64,000 bases of DNA from Brachionus plicatilis (lineage: Eukaryota > Rotifera > Eurotatoria > Ploima > Brachionidae): assembly GCA_010279815.1 (NCBI GenBank), contig QEOQ01000426.1:59876-123875 (forward strand), read 5' to 3'. Each line of letters opens with the position of its first letter. Position 1 is the first letter of the stretch. This document shows, one piece after another, positions 1-10,070 of this stretch. The notes beneath the pieces were generated by a model. It worked only from the letters and a program-made list of their open reading frames with translations. It made no database searches and was not told where the DNA came from. A program made the position numbers and the translations under genes.

Positions 1-1648
1 GCGTTCCAGTAGCTTTCCTTAACAACTCGTTATACTAATTGGTCTATAATTTAAAGGATCTTGTAAAGAAGAGGCTTTTTTTTGAATCATAGTAATGTTC
101 GATGTTTTCCACGCTTTAGGGACTCTACCTTCTCGAAGAGATAAATTAAAAAGTTCTATGATTTATATTAATGAGTTTCTAGGTAAGTTTTTTAACATTA
201 AATTATGAATTTGGTCAGGTCCTGATGCCGCTTCATTTTTCAATCTTTTTAAAGCCATAATTAATTCATTTAAGCAAATTGGATCATTAAAATTAGACTG
301 GTTATAATTTCTAAAGAAATCAGAGTTAGAATTTAGTATTTCGATATCTTTCTTTGAATCAATTAAATCAGAATTAGGACTAAATATTGAAGATAAGAGT
401 TCTCCGAAGCATTTTCCCTTTTCTTCATTAGTTTTGAATTCATTTTCATTTAAAATCAAATTAGGAATTAAATTTGATCCTTTTTTTGTTCTAAATTTAT
501 TTATTTTTTTCCAAAAAGGTCTACTTGTCAGTGGGTTTTTTCCCATCTTCTCAATAAAATCAAACCAATTTTGATTCCAGAATTTTTTTAAAGAGGCCTT
601 TAACTCAGATGTAAGTTGATTAAATTTTTGCTTTAGCTTTTGACAGCGAGTTTTCTGGAAGTTTCTTCTTACTTTTCTACGTTCTTTGATCAAATTAACA
701 ATGTTCGGTGGAAGACTCGTTTTGTAGATTTTCTTAGAAAGATATTGAATGCTTTTATGTGAAGCAGAAATAATTTTTTTCTGTAATTTTATCATTTAGT
801 TGGTCTATTGTGAGGGAACTTTCAGTGATATTCACTATTTGAGAATTTAAAATCTCGCTGAATAATTGCCAGTTTGCTTTCTTATAGTTAAACCTTTTAG
901 CTGCTGATTTATTTTCTAATTGATAGCCCATAGAAACCGATGCTTCGATTGGAAAATGGTCACTAGTCATGTCTTGACTATTTAAGACACTAAAGTCGGT
1001 AATTTTGTCAATTAAAGAAGATGAAACTAAAAAAAGGTCAAGAATTTCAAAGTAATTCTTATTAAAAATATTGAAAGTAGGACGCTTATCATTGATAACT
1101 GAAAAGTCTAACTCATTGATTATTCTTCCCAACATTATGCCATTTTCATTTTCCCCAACGCAGCCTTTTTGCTTTGTTCTAGCGTTTAGATCACCACCTA
1201 AAATGTAGTTCCTACACTTTTTATTAACTGTTTTAAAAAACTCAAAGTTCAGAAGCACATTGGGTGGATTATAAAGACTAAATACAAACAATTCACTATT
1301 CTTTCCTAAGTTCATTTTTATACAAAGGAGTTCGGAATTGAATTCCTCATAAGAAAAATCTTGTATAAATTCAATTCCTTCTTTAATTAAAATAGCTACT
1401 CCTCCTCCATACTTGTTGCGTGGTTTTGTTATGAACTGATAATTGAGAAAATCAAGATAAATATTTGCCTCACTCAAATCTATCTTTAATTCATTGAGCA
1501 AAACAATGTCGGGACATTTTTGAGCTAAAAAATTTGCTAAGAGATGAACCCTACTAGGTAAATGAAGACAATTCCAGTGTGTAATTACTAACCTTGTTTT
1601 ATTAAGAGGTTTTGTTCTTAAAGTTGATTGATTTGTCTTCTTGTTCAT
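1..1648 (-). pseudogene. LINE ORF2, endonuclease plus start of reverse transcriptase (broken, partial)
   Basis: Residues from 1648 leftwards show the exonuclease-endonuclease-phosphatase fold used for target nicking: a WN near the start, NELK, GGGVAILI, YNPP, GGDLNA and the terminal SDHFPI with its catalytic Asp-His. The frame is lost at about 774-780, a run of seven T, and continues in another frame to 163 with an AASGPDQI motif that opens the RT domain. After a further frame change the RT region goes on (VPKAWKTSNITMIQKK, then NYRPIS) to the window edge, with an in-frame TAA just after NYRPISITSC. The rest of the RT lies outside the window. Family assignment below Jockey/CR1-like is not possible from this much. 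Confidence 0.88.
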
Positions 1649-2828
1649 TCTAAATTTTCTTCAATGCTGTTTTGACTGGCAGTTTGCTGACCATATTCGT
1701 TAGATGATTGATCTACTTGAATTGAACATTCAGTTGTCGAACTGTTTGATTCAGACTCGAAGGTATTGTTGTTTTCATTTTCCAAGACAACTAATGGTTT
1801 CTTTGATTCTTTTTCTGTGAACTGTTTTTCATTTGGATCAGATTCGGAAAAATCTCTTGAGTTGATTTTTTGTTTGGAAAAAAATTTCAGTCTCATTCTG
1901 ATCATTTGAGCGTACATTGACAGGTGACTGACATAGTGGTAGAAAATCGTTTAAACGACTTACCAAAGTGTCTTCTAAAACTGGAGTCTTAAGGCCTTGT
2001 GTGCTAATTTGGGATATTACGTCATTGAAATTTGTTGGCTGATATCCAGGCGTTTTTGGCATCAAATTGTCATCATTGTCTTTTTGGTCAGCTCCAATTT
2101 TTGATTGGGTTTCTTCTTGGTCGATGTAAAGATCAGTGTAGTCAATCTTTTTCCTCTCAAGCGACTTTAGCTTTTCAGCAATGGAGCATTTTTGTGTCAA
2201 GTGTCCTTTCTGATGACACTTTTCGCAAAGTGTTTCTTTGATAGGGCATTTCGCTATGTTGTGTCCTTCTTCATCACAAAAATAGCATTTCTGCTTTTGT
2301 CCAACAATTGACACAAGACACTTTAAACCATTCATCATTGTAGGGCCTGACAAGCTTCCAATAATGTTCTCAACTTCTTTTGGGAATGATATTCTCACTC
2401 TTCTGACACCATTTTTCCTCTCGGGCCTAACTTTATATTTTTCTTCAGTGTTCAATCTTAAGACCATCAATCCGAACAGCGTTAAAAAAAGTTTCAAGTC
2501 TATGATTCTCGAAATCAGAGGGCAAAAAGTGAAATCGAAAAGTACAATACCTTCTGAGATCCGGGACTTTATTTGCATCTTCAAGCCTGAAATAGATTTG
2601 GGCAACATCAAAAACAACATTAAACTCTATTATCCATACTTTGTTTGAAGAAAAATTGTAGATGGATGTGATCGCATCATTTTCCACTTGGTTTAGGACG
2701 ATATCTAGTGCATTAAATAATACTTTATGGCTAATCGGTCTGTCTAACCTCTTCAGATTTAGCTTGACCGAATTTTTAAATATCCACCGTCGGTTTTGGT
2801 TTGTTTTGTTGAGCGACATTGCCAACAC
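1645..2828 (-). pseudogene. LINE ORF1, gag-like protein with two CCHC zinc knuckles (frameshifted)
   Basis: The N-terminal part is read from Met at 2828 or 2819 in one frame to about 2450, the central part in a second frame to about 1890, and the C-terminus in a third frame ending with TGA at 1645. The central part carries two knuckles, CYFCDEEGHNIAKC and CEKCHQKGHLTQKC, both CX2CX4HX4C, which in LINE ORF1 proteins bind the element RNA. The C-terminal 90 residues are acidic and Ser/Asn rich. The stop overlaps the ORF2 start as ATGA (1645-1648). The two frame changes mean no intact ORF1 is encoded here. The later frame change falls in a stretch of long T/A runs (about 1866-1886), where a sequencing slip is possible. 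Confidence 0.85.
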
Positions 2829-3995
2829 ACAACTTTAAACGGTTTTTTAACACGTGATGACGCTATTAATTAAATTTGGTTTTTCAAAATTGCTAAGCCA
2901 AACGACAATTTTCAAATTTTTCAAATAAAAAATTTGAAAATTGTACCAAATATACTTGTAATAAAACTAACTTTATTATTCATGTTTACGTTTTTATGAA
3001 TATTTCAATAATTTTTAAAAATATATATCACATTTTAAATTGATTCAAAGTGCCGTAACTGAGTTAAGTAACCTAGATAATTTTTTTTGAATAAAAATAT
3101 TCCGTTTCCGTTAAACGGTTATGTTTGCAAGATAGTTGAGTCAAGTTTGTTTTTTTTGAAGATAAATTTAAATTAATCAAAAGTAATTGTTCAATTTTTT
3201 TTGGGCAATCGGTTCCTATTTAAGAAAATGGCAATAAAATAATTGGCATTACATTTTTGGCGATAGAAAAAACTGGCGATAGATTACTATAAATCTGTGC
3301 GTTTAATTTAAATTTAAGCTAATTTTTGCTTTTTTCACTTAAAGTCTCAGTGAAAAATGTTAAAAAGAAAATAAATCTGGCCAGTAGCAAATTTGCTACA
3401 CTTGGCACTATTTAAATTTTTAATCAAAAAAAATTATTCAGTTGCTACTGGTAATAAAAACAAACAAATGACAATGACTATAAAAAAAGCGTGCTTTCAA
3501 AAAATATATATTTAAATTTAAGAAAAAATTCTGTTCTACTAATTAAGATTGACATTTTATAAATGTTGAGCATTATTAAATATTTTGAAAATTTGATCAC
3601 AAATTGACTAATTTAAATTCTTTAATTAGTCATTTGATTATGACCAAAAAAAATTATTTTAAACTTTAAAATCAATCAAGATTCAATTGAACAGTCAATC
3701 CAAGTTAAATTATGATTTGAAAAATATCCAAATATTGACTAGGTTTTGATTTTTACTTGAGATAAAAATTCATACTTTTAAACAACTATGTTTAATAATT
3801 TACTTTAAGATAAAATTAATTTTTTTAGAATATTTATTGTTCGAAGTTCAATAAAAAGTCTTTCTTTTAGAGTATTAACATTCCATTCCATAATGTGATT
3901 ACCTTATGGTTATGGAATGCGAACTAGGCATAAAAATAGTCTTTAAGTTTATATTTAAAATCTGTTTGGGATGAAGGCCTGATCATTTCACATAT
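2829..3995. other. Intergenic AT-rich DNA with one perfect hairpin
   Basis: No coding segment is supported here. At 2905-2920 and 2929-2944 there are perfect 16-bp inverted arms (ACAATTTTCAAATTTT and its complement) around an 8-nt loop, just upstream of the LINE ORF1. The stretch also holds the presumed 3' flank of the TIR gene that ends at 3996. Confidence 0.5.
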
Positions 3996-5783
3996 TTATT
4001 TAAAATAAAAGTCTATCATGAAAAATTGTGGCTCATATTCCAATATCGGATTTTTTTCTTTAAATTTTTCAAATTCACTTTCATTTTTGTGTTGATATAA
4101 AGAACTCTCATTTTCTATTGAAAAAAACTGCGTCTCATATTCCAATATCGGATTTTTTTCTTTAACTTTTTCAAATTCACTTTCATTTTTGTGCTGATAT
4201 GAAGAATTCTCATTTTCTATTGAAAAAAATTGTGGCTCATAGTTCAACAAAGAATGCTCTTTTTTTAAGACCATTTTATTTTTTTCGCCTGAGCTCGTTT
4301 CAATTGATTCATCTTTGAATTTTTCAAATTCACTTTCATCCTTTTCCTGCGGCTCATAGTTCAATAATGGCTCTTTTTGGTCCAAAGAACAGGGACTAAT
4401 TGTTGGCTCTTCGATAAATTTCTTTTTTTCATGGGTAAAATTTTTGCAAAACTCTTCAAATGTCACCAAATTGTGTAACATTTTTTGAGCAAACTTACAA
4501 AATGTATCTTGTTCACATTTGAAATACTTGGATAGCTGCACACGTCTTTTTCTACCAATATCCAAGTCACTGTCAAGTCTTTTTCTTCTTTCTATCTCTT
4601 CACTAGTTCTAGCAGGCCGATTATTAAAGTCGCGATTTTCTATAGTTGCCCATGCAAGCTTACCATTAGGCAAGCTTGTATTAAATTTCCACGACCTTTT
4701 AATCAATTTCATGTAAAGTTCAGTTGCCGAATCAATCGAGACATCTTCTTTTGGTCTAGTTAATTGATTTGCCTTGGCTATTAGACACAAATTTACTGTT
4801 CTTTTGTTGCTCAAAGTTGTTGCTTGAGTTCCAAAGCTTGTGGAAATGCGTAAATTTTTTTTGAAATTTTCTTTGACTTCTTCGGCCATGGCAAAAATGG
4901 CGTCGTTAATGTCGCCTGTGGGGCTAAACGGGGCATAATTAGAAATAGTCACATTCGGATACTTGTTCAGCCATCTATAAACACAGCCAAATTCACTTTT
5001 TAAACCATCACTTTGAATTAAATCATCGAACACTTTGTCTATGTGTACTTTATTTTGGTCAATTAATTTTTTCTCATTTAAAATTTTTTTATCAAAATTT
5101 GTGTTGTATTTTTTTATTTGTGTAGTTAGTTGTTTTTTAGTTAGATTAATTTTTCTTACGGGATATGATATTTTTTTGCTCACTTTTGAGCAAACTCCTT
5201 TTAGCTCATTGAAAATAAAATCTTTTGAGGCGTTGTAGTCGTACTTTTTTAAATCAGCTGTAATTAGTTTATACTTTTTGCCTGCAATTATTTTGGCAAG
5301 CCAATTGTCTGGCTTGTAACCAGGCACTAGTAGTATGGGAATGATGGGCACCTCTTGTTGGAAAGACAAATGAGCCTCTTTTAAACACGCATCACAGCTC
5401 ATGTACGACTTGCTAATGCATAAAACAATGACGTCACTTTTATAGATGGCATTTGTAGAATCCAAAGACATTTTGTCCTTGTCCATGGTGAGCTTGAGGC
5501 CGTGTTCGGTGAGTTTTTTAGCAATTTGGTGCGATTGTTGTTCGTCAAACCAACAGTAGCTTAAATAAATTGAACAATTAGGCTCAGCTGGCTCTAAATT
5601 TTTGTTTGTTTGTTCCCATTGAGTGCAATAGAAAGAAATTACATCGAGTGGAACAACACTTAGTGAATTTCTGGATATTGGCGATCTTGGAGTTGGCTGA
5701 TCAATATTAAGAAAAATTTCATCGATGCTGGCATTGTTAGGCTTAGCAGGATCAGCAGCATTTTTTATTGCTCCGTTTCCCAT
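3996..5783 (-). CDS. TIR-domain protein with C-terminal tandem repeats
   Basis: 595 residues, apparently intronless. Residues about 69-198 form a TIR domain: box 1 reads IYLSYCWFD, the alphaB/catalytic region reads SKSYMSCDACLKE (124-136), and a later strand reads IIPILLVPG. The Glu at 136 sits where TIR NADases such as SARM1 and plant TIRs carry their catalytic Glu, so NAD+ cleavage is possible but not shown. Residues 250-450 form a basic, conserved-looking region I do not recognise. From about 490 the tail is acidic and contains 34-residue tandem repeats with NYEPQ/EYEPQ and ESEFEK motifs. There is no membrane segment. The start MGNGAIKNA could allow N-myristoylation, weakly. The gene is head-to-head with the lipase-like/NB-ARC/TPR gene at 6075, 291 bp apart. 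It could be a TIR adaptor or effector for that receptor (inference). Confidence 0.88.
   Translation of the reverse strand: MGNGAIKNAADPAKPNNASIDEIFLNIDQPTPRSPISRNSLSVVPLDVISFYCTQWEQTNKNLEPAEPNCSIYLSYCWFDEQQSHQIAKKLTEHGLKLTMDKDKMSLDSTNAIYKSDVIVLCISKSYMSCDACLKEAHLSFQQEVPIIPILLVPGYKPDNWLAKIIAGKKYKLITADLKKYDYNASKDFIFNELKGVCSKVSKKISYPVRKINLTKKQLTTQIKKYNTNFDKKILNEKKLIDQNKVHIDKVFDDLIQSDGLKSEFGCVYRWLNKYPNVTISNYAPFSPTGDINDAIFAMAEEVKENFKKNLRISTSFGTQATTLSNKRTVNLCLIAKANQLTRPKEDVSIDSATELYMKLIKRSWKFNTSLPNGKLAWATIENRDFNNRPARTSEEIERRKRLDSDLDIGRKRRVQLSKYFKCEQDTFCKFAQKMLHNLVTFEEFCKNFTHEKKKFIEEPTISPCSLDQKEPLLNYEPQEKDESEFEKFKDESIETSSGEKNKMVLKKEHSLLNYEPQFFSIENENSSYQHKNESEFEKVKEKNPILEYETQFFSIENESSLYQHKNESEFEKFKEKNPILEYEPQFFMIDFYFK
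4030..4260 (-). repeat. 102-bp tandem repeats inside the TIR gene
   Basis: The block containing CCAATATCGG and TTTTTCAAATTCACTTTC recurs with a step of 102 bp (34 codons), once at about 4041 and once at about 4143, with a more divergent third partial copy near 4231 and related blocks near 4345. The repeats keep the reading frame and encode an acidic motif (ESEFEK..EKNPILEYE.QFFSIEN). The two best copies are close to identical, so the duplication is recent or is homogenised. Confidence 0.8.
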
Positions 5784-6074
5784 TTAGCGTGTGTTGCAAT
5801 TCAATTTAAAACAATAAAAGAAAACGGATTTTTTTTTGACATTATTTTATTAAAAACAAAATTAAAATTTCAAATGCTTCAAGTTTGAATAAAATATTTT
5901 TAAAACAAAATTTCTTTTTTTAAAGGTATTTAAACAAATAAAATATTGACTAAGCTCGAACACCTTGTGGAAATAAAAGCTTAAAATTGTGAACATTGAA
6001 TTAATTTTTTTCTTTTTTTTTGTTTAAATTGCTAAAACAAAGCCTATTTTTGTTATTAATGAAATAGAATAAAC
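5784..6074. promoter_or_regulatory. Divergent intergenic region between TIR gene and NB-ARC/TPR gene
   Basis: The two start codons face away from each other across 291 bp, so both promoters must lie here unless there are distant 5' exons. The sequence is very AT-rich with long T and A runs. I see no specific factor site that I can defend. The arrangement would allow co-expression of the two genes from one bidirectional promoter. Confidence 0.55.
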
Positions 6075-9000
6075 ATGAGCAAACAAGGCTTGTTCAAAAA
6101 CAGCGACGGACTGGTTGAGTTCTACGAGGACAAAATAGACCTGCAAGTACTTGAAGAGACTTACAAGGCTGTTTCGGGTAAGCTTAACTTTGGTGATGTT
6201 ATTTGGCCCAGACACATGTCAAAAGATGCACTTTCCAAAAAACTAGTTGATAAGATAGAAAGCAGACTTGCTCAAAATAACAATGAATATAGCCGTTTTG
6301 CAAGTGATTATGTGCATTGCAAACTGAGCTACGATGTTTACAACATCAAATTGAAAAGAGATGACACTTTGGAGTCGGACAAGAACTGGAAAGTAATTGA
6401 AACATTTGCGGTGCCAAATGACGAGTCAAGCTCTAAAAGAGGCTCAATTTATTTTGCTGCTTTGTACTACAACAAGTACAAAGGACAATCGATATTGGCT
6501 CATCGAGGCATTGAAGCAAAGGCCTCGGACTTTTTCAAAACAGATTGTACTCTGGTCGATAATCTAAGCGGAATTTTGCTCCATGAATACGTTCCTCAAT
6601 TGGTAAAATGCTACGAAGTCACTGAGCGATGCTACAGGATAGCCAAACAACTACGCTGCACACTTTCGTTCACTGGTTTTAGCAATGGAGCATGGCTGGC
6701 TGAAAACTGCATTTACTTTTGCGAAAAATACATCAAAGCCGACTATGTGTTCGACTTCGAGGACTTTTTCGAGGTCGAAACCAAAGCTGTTTTGTTCGAA
6801 AGTCCGGGCATATTTAGATCAAAGAACGAGTACAAGTCGAACATTATTTCGAACGAGTACGAGTTTGACATCAAAGGCTTGAACATTGTCAATTACTTGC
6901 TCTCTCCCAATCTAATGAACTCGATAAATCTGCATGTCGGACAAGTCTTTCGTCTATTTATGGACGAAAAAGACCAAATTGATTTAAAGAACAAAGAATT
7001 TTTGCAAAAATTTAGCAATATACCAATAATTGGGAAGAAAATAAGCGAATATTCAGTCGAGGTGCGCTATTTGTACAACGGACTCAACTCAATGTTCAAT
7101 AGTAGTGTGTTGAAAAAAATACTGGACTCTTGTTTTGATCCGGTGACAGAGTCGGCAAAAAACTATTGTCAAATGATTAGCTGGCCTTTGATTAAAATAG
7201 ACTTTTACAAAAATATCAAAGACAATTTAAAAGATGCAGTCGATGATACATTTGAAAATCTATTGGAAATGATACCATTTCTTAATCAGATAGAAATAGT
7301 ATCAAAGCCTATTCAATTCGTGACTAGAAAAATAACGGCCAAACTAACTCAAAGTTTAATGGAAGGCTTTGCGCCAGCGATTCATGTGCTCCTATGTATC
7401 ATGATCGAATTTTTCAAAGGCAATTTGGACTTGAAGTTCTGCAACAATGCGCTTTTCTATAAAAGAGAAGACGAAATCGATCAAATAGTGGTCAACAATG
7501 AGTACATAAAAGAAAAGTATTCCAGCTCGTCTAAACAAAAGTCCACCACACCTAGCCAAAATTTGGAGAAAAAAATCGAAAAAAAATTTTCTCTTTTTTT
7601 CAACAGTAACTACATACCAATGTCCTGTAAGAAGGTAGAGTCAAAACTTTTGAATATAAGCGATGACTATTCGAGAAATGTTGACTGGATTTTGTTTCAT
7701 CTAAAGCGTGGCTCTCACTTTAAAAATGTTAAGTCAAAAATTGTTCGCAATCATTTGGCTTCGTTGAGAGAATTGTACGAAATAGAAAATGTAAACGTAA
7801 AAGAAAAGGTCATATATGTGATGCGTATTAAAATGAATGACGAGTTCAATTTTGACAAGCTCAGAGAAAGCCTACTAAGAATTTTGTCAATTAGCAGAGA
7901 GGACATACGCGAGATCATATTTCGAAATAATTCAATAATTAATCTCAATTTTGCTCACAATTTGGGAATTAGAAGAGCGTTTGTCAAGCGCAAAAAAATC
8001 ATAGAAGAATTGACAGACTTTTTCTACGAGAATAATGTCCTTTACTTGTATGGCAAGCCTGGTACAGGTAAATCGCTACTGGCCAAAGAGTTCGGCTTTC
8101 GATTTTTGGAAAGTGGCCGTGTTAGATTCTTTGAGTCCGAAGACAAATTTCAATTTTTGAATAGCTATCACAAATTTTTGTTAAATTTCCTAGACGAATA
8201 CACAACAGACTTTAGATCAGTAGATTATGACAAGCTAGGTGAACTAGCCTCTGTTAAATTGTTGCAGCAGGAATCGCTTATTTTGTTTATATTCGACAAT
8301 GTAGAGCTGTTTGATGTAATCGAGAAAGAAGTTTGTAATTTTTTACACAATGAAAAAATTAAAATTTTGATAACCACACGAAATCAGGATTTTAATCGTT
8401 CATTTCAAAGCATAGAAGTGAAGTTCTTCGACAAAAAGGAAGCTGACGAATACGTCAAATTGAACAATCAGGAAAATTTGCTCAACCAAAAAATAGTGAA
8501 TTCAATAATTTCCAAAATAGGAATAAAAAATGAACAAAAAGAAATCGAAATCTTGCCAAAAACATTGGAAATAAACATCAAGTATTTACTCGAAAATTAC
8601 ATAACAGATGACTTGAGAATTTTGATAGACAAAGGCGATTTTCAAATTTTTGAGTATGTCTTTCGAACACTTGATCCTGATCAAATGGAGCTGTTGAGAT
8701 ATTTTTCATTTATGAATCCAAAACGAATCAATGTTCTAATTGTGAAAGACATTTTCAAAATGGAAACAAAAACGGAGCGAAGCTCCAAAATAACTGATTG
8801 CATAATGAAATTGAGCAATATCGGCATCATTGACGTGCACAAGAAAGAAAAGTGTCTCAGCATGCACAGACTAATAAAGAACGAGGTCAAAAAAATATTC
8901 GGCTCTGTCAATGAAAAAAAACAATACTTAAAAAAACTTATTAGATTTATTCTCAAAAATTTAAAGGAAAATATGGACACAAACAACGAAGATTTAAATG

Positions 9001-10070
9001 ATGAATTTTTGGAGCATTTGTATGAAATTGTCAAAGAAAACTTTGACAATATTGGTGTTGTCCTTAGCAAAGTGAATTCATTTTTGACAGCTACACATTG
9101 GGAGAAAAAAATATTTGATTTAATGTTAAAAATTTCACAAGAAATTCACAACATTTTGCTCAACTCCAACAACAAAGACAAAAGTCTAATAGATTATTCT
9201 ATTAATAATCTTGGCATATGCAACTTCTATCTAGGTAAAGTAAACGAAAGCGTTAATTTATTAAATAAAGCAGCTGATCACACTGTCCAAAATATTCAAC
9301 TAGCACAGTCTCATTTTTTTCTAGCCAAATGCTACTCTCAATTGAATAATGATGAAAAAAGTCTAGTTTTCTATAAAAAATCATTTGACTTGTACAAAAA
9401 GCTATTGAATAACAAATTAGAAGATCGGCCCATGCTTTTTGACTGCTTGAACAACATGGCTGGTTGTTATCTAAGAATGAATAAACTAGAAAAAGCGATT
9501 GAGGTTTATTTAGAGATCGAAGCCCATTTCGGCAATAATAAGCACATTTACAAATGTTTGCATAATTTGGCTCATTGCTATTTGAAGCTTGACAATGTGG
9601 ACTCAGCCTTAAAGTATTTTAGGGAATCTTTGAGAATTTTAGATGATGAGAAATTAATAAATGAAAAAGAGGAGTCCGAGCTCGCCAAATTGTCAAATAG
9701 CATCGGCTTTTGTTTGAGTAAAAAGAACGAGTTTAAGGAAGCGTTAACTTTTTACGAAAGAGCTTACGACCTTCAATTAAATGAAGTCAATTATGATATA
9801 GATACAGACAGTGATAAGACAAATATTGAACTGTCATCATATTTGAACAACATTGGCGTTTGTCATTTGAAGCTGGGAGACTATAAAGATGCCTTACACT
9901 TCTGCGAGCAAGCACTTAAGATGAGGAAGTTAGTTGACCAAATTAATCATGTAGATTTAGTTATTAGTTTGAAAAATCTAGCACTTTGTTATTACAAAAA
10001 TGGACAAGAAACCGAAGCTGATGAATATTTTAAAGAGGCTGAAAAAGTGTCTGACAAATTTAAAAAATAA
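6075..10070 (+). CDS. Lipase-like / NB-ARC (STAND) / TPR receptor-like protein
   Basis: 1331 residues in one exon. The N-terminal ~300 residues resemble a class 3 lipase alpha/beta hydrolase: a strand with SILAHRG (139-145), a nucleophile elbow FTGFSNGAWLAE with Ser203 in GxSxG, and a following FESPG (241-245) that corresponds to the lipase F-G-S-P motif. I cannot place the Asp and His of the triad with certainty. Residues 300-640 are unassigned. The NTPase has a Walker A GKPGTGKS (660-667), a Walker B LFIFDN (Asp741), a sensor-like ITTRN (766-770) and a winged-helix MHRL (930-933) at the place of the MHD motif. From about 1037 to 1325 there are at least six TPRs (NNLGICNFYLG, NNMAGCYLRM, NNIGVCHLKLGDY). 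The order effector, switch, repeat sensor is that of STAND immune receptors. Its divergent neighbour is a TIR protein. Confidence 0.88.
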   Translation: MSKQGLFKNSDGLVEFYEDKIDLQVLEETYKAVSGKLNFGDVIWPRHMSKDALSKKLVDKIESRLAQNNNEYSRFASDYVHCKLSYDVYNIKLKRDDTLESDKNWKVIETFAVPNDESSSKRGSIYFAALYYNKYKGQSILAHRGIEAKASDFFKTDCTLVDNLSGILLHEYVPQLVKCYEVTERCYRIAKQLRCTLSFTGFSNGAWLAENCIYFCEKYIKADYVFDFEDFFEVETKAVLFESPGIFRSKNEYKSNIISNEYEFDIKGLNIVNYLLSPNLMNSINLHVGQVFRLFMDEKDQIDLKNKEFLQKFSNIPIIGKKISEYSVEVRYLYNGLNSMFNSSVLKKILDSCFDPVTESAKNYCQMISWPLIKIDFYKNIKDNLKDAVDDTFENLLEMIPFLNQIEIVSKPIQFVTRKITAKLTQSLMEGFAPAIHVLLCIMIEFFKGNLDLKFCNNALFYKREDEIDQIVVNNEYIKEKYSSSSKQKSTTPSQNLEKKIEKKFSLFFNSNYIPMSCKKVESKLLNISDDYSRNVDWILFHLKRGSHFKNVKSKIVRNHLASLRELYEIENVNVKEKVIYVMRIKMNDEFNFDKLRESLLRILSISREDIREIIFRNNSIINLNFAHNLGIRRAFVKRKKIIEELTDFFYENNVLYLYGKPGTGKSLLAKEFGFRFLESGRVRFFESEDKFQFLNSYHKFLLNFLDEYTTDFRSVDYDKLGELASVKLLQQESLILFIFDNVELFDVIEKEVCNFLHNEKIKILITTRNQDFNRSFQSIEVKFFDKKEADEYVKLNNQENLLNQKIVNSIISKIGIKNEQKEIEILPKTLEINIKYLLENYITDDLRILIDKGDFQIFEYVFRTLDPDQMELLRYFSFMNPKRINVLIVKDIFKMETKTERSSKITDCIMKLSNIGIIDVHKKEKCLSMHRLIKNEVKKIFGSVNEKKQYLKKLIRFILKNLKENMDTNNEDLNDEFLEHLYEIVKENFDNIGVVLSKVNSFLTATHWEKKIFDLMLKISQEIHNILLNSNNKDKSLIDYSINNLGICNFYLGKVNESVNLLNKAADHTVQNIQLAQSHFFLAKCYSQLNNDEKSLVFYKKSFDLYKKLLNNKLEDRPMLFDCLNNMAGCYLRMNKLEKAIEVYLEIEAHFGNNKHIYKCLHNLAHCYLKLDNVDSALKYFRESLRILDDEKLINEKEESELAKLSNSIGFCLSKKNEFKEALTFYERAYDLQLNEVNYDIDTDSDKTNIELSSYLNNIGVCHLKLGDYKDALHFCEQALKMRKLVDQINHVDLVISLKNLALCYYKNGQETEADEYFKEAEKVSDKFKK

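Larger units (their letters stand above)
1..2828 (-). mobile_element. Decayed LINE (non-LTR retrotransposon), cut by window start
   Basis: Reading leftwards on the minus strand there is a zinc-knuckle ORF1, then an APE-type endonuclease, then the first part of a reverse transcriptase that runs off the window. This order is that of two-ORF LINEs of the Jockey/CR1 type. ORF1 and ORF2 are broken by several frame changes and at least one in-frame stop, so the copy looks dead. Most breaks lie at or near homopolymer runs, so sequencing error could account for some. The 5' end beyond the ORF1 start is not defined by any repeat I can see. Confidence 0.9.
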
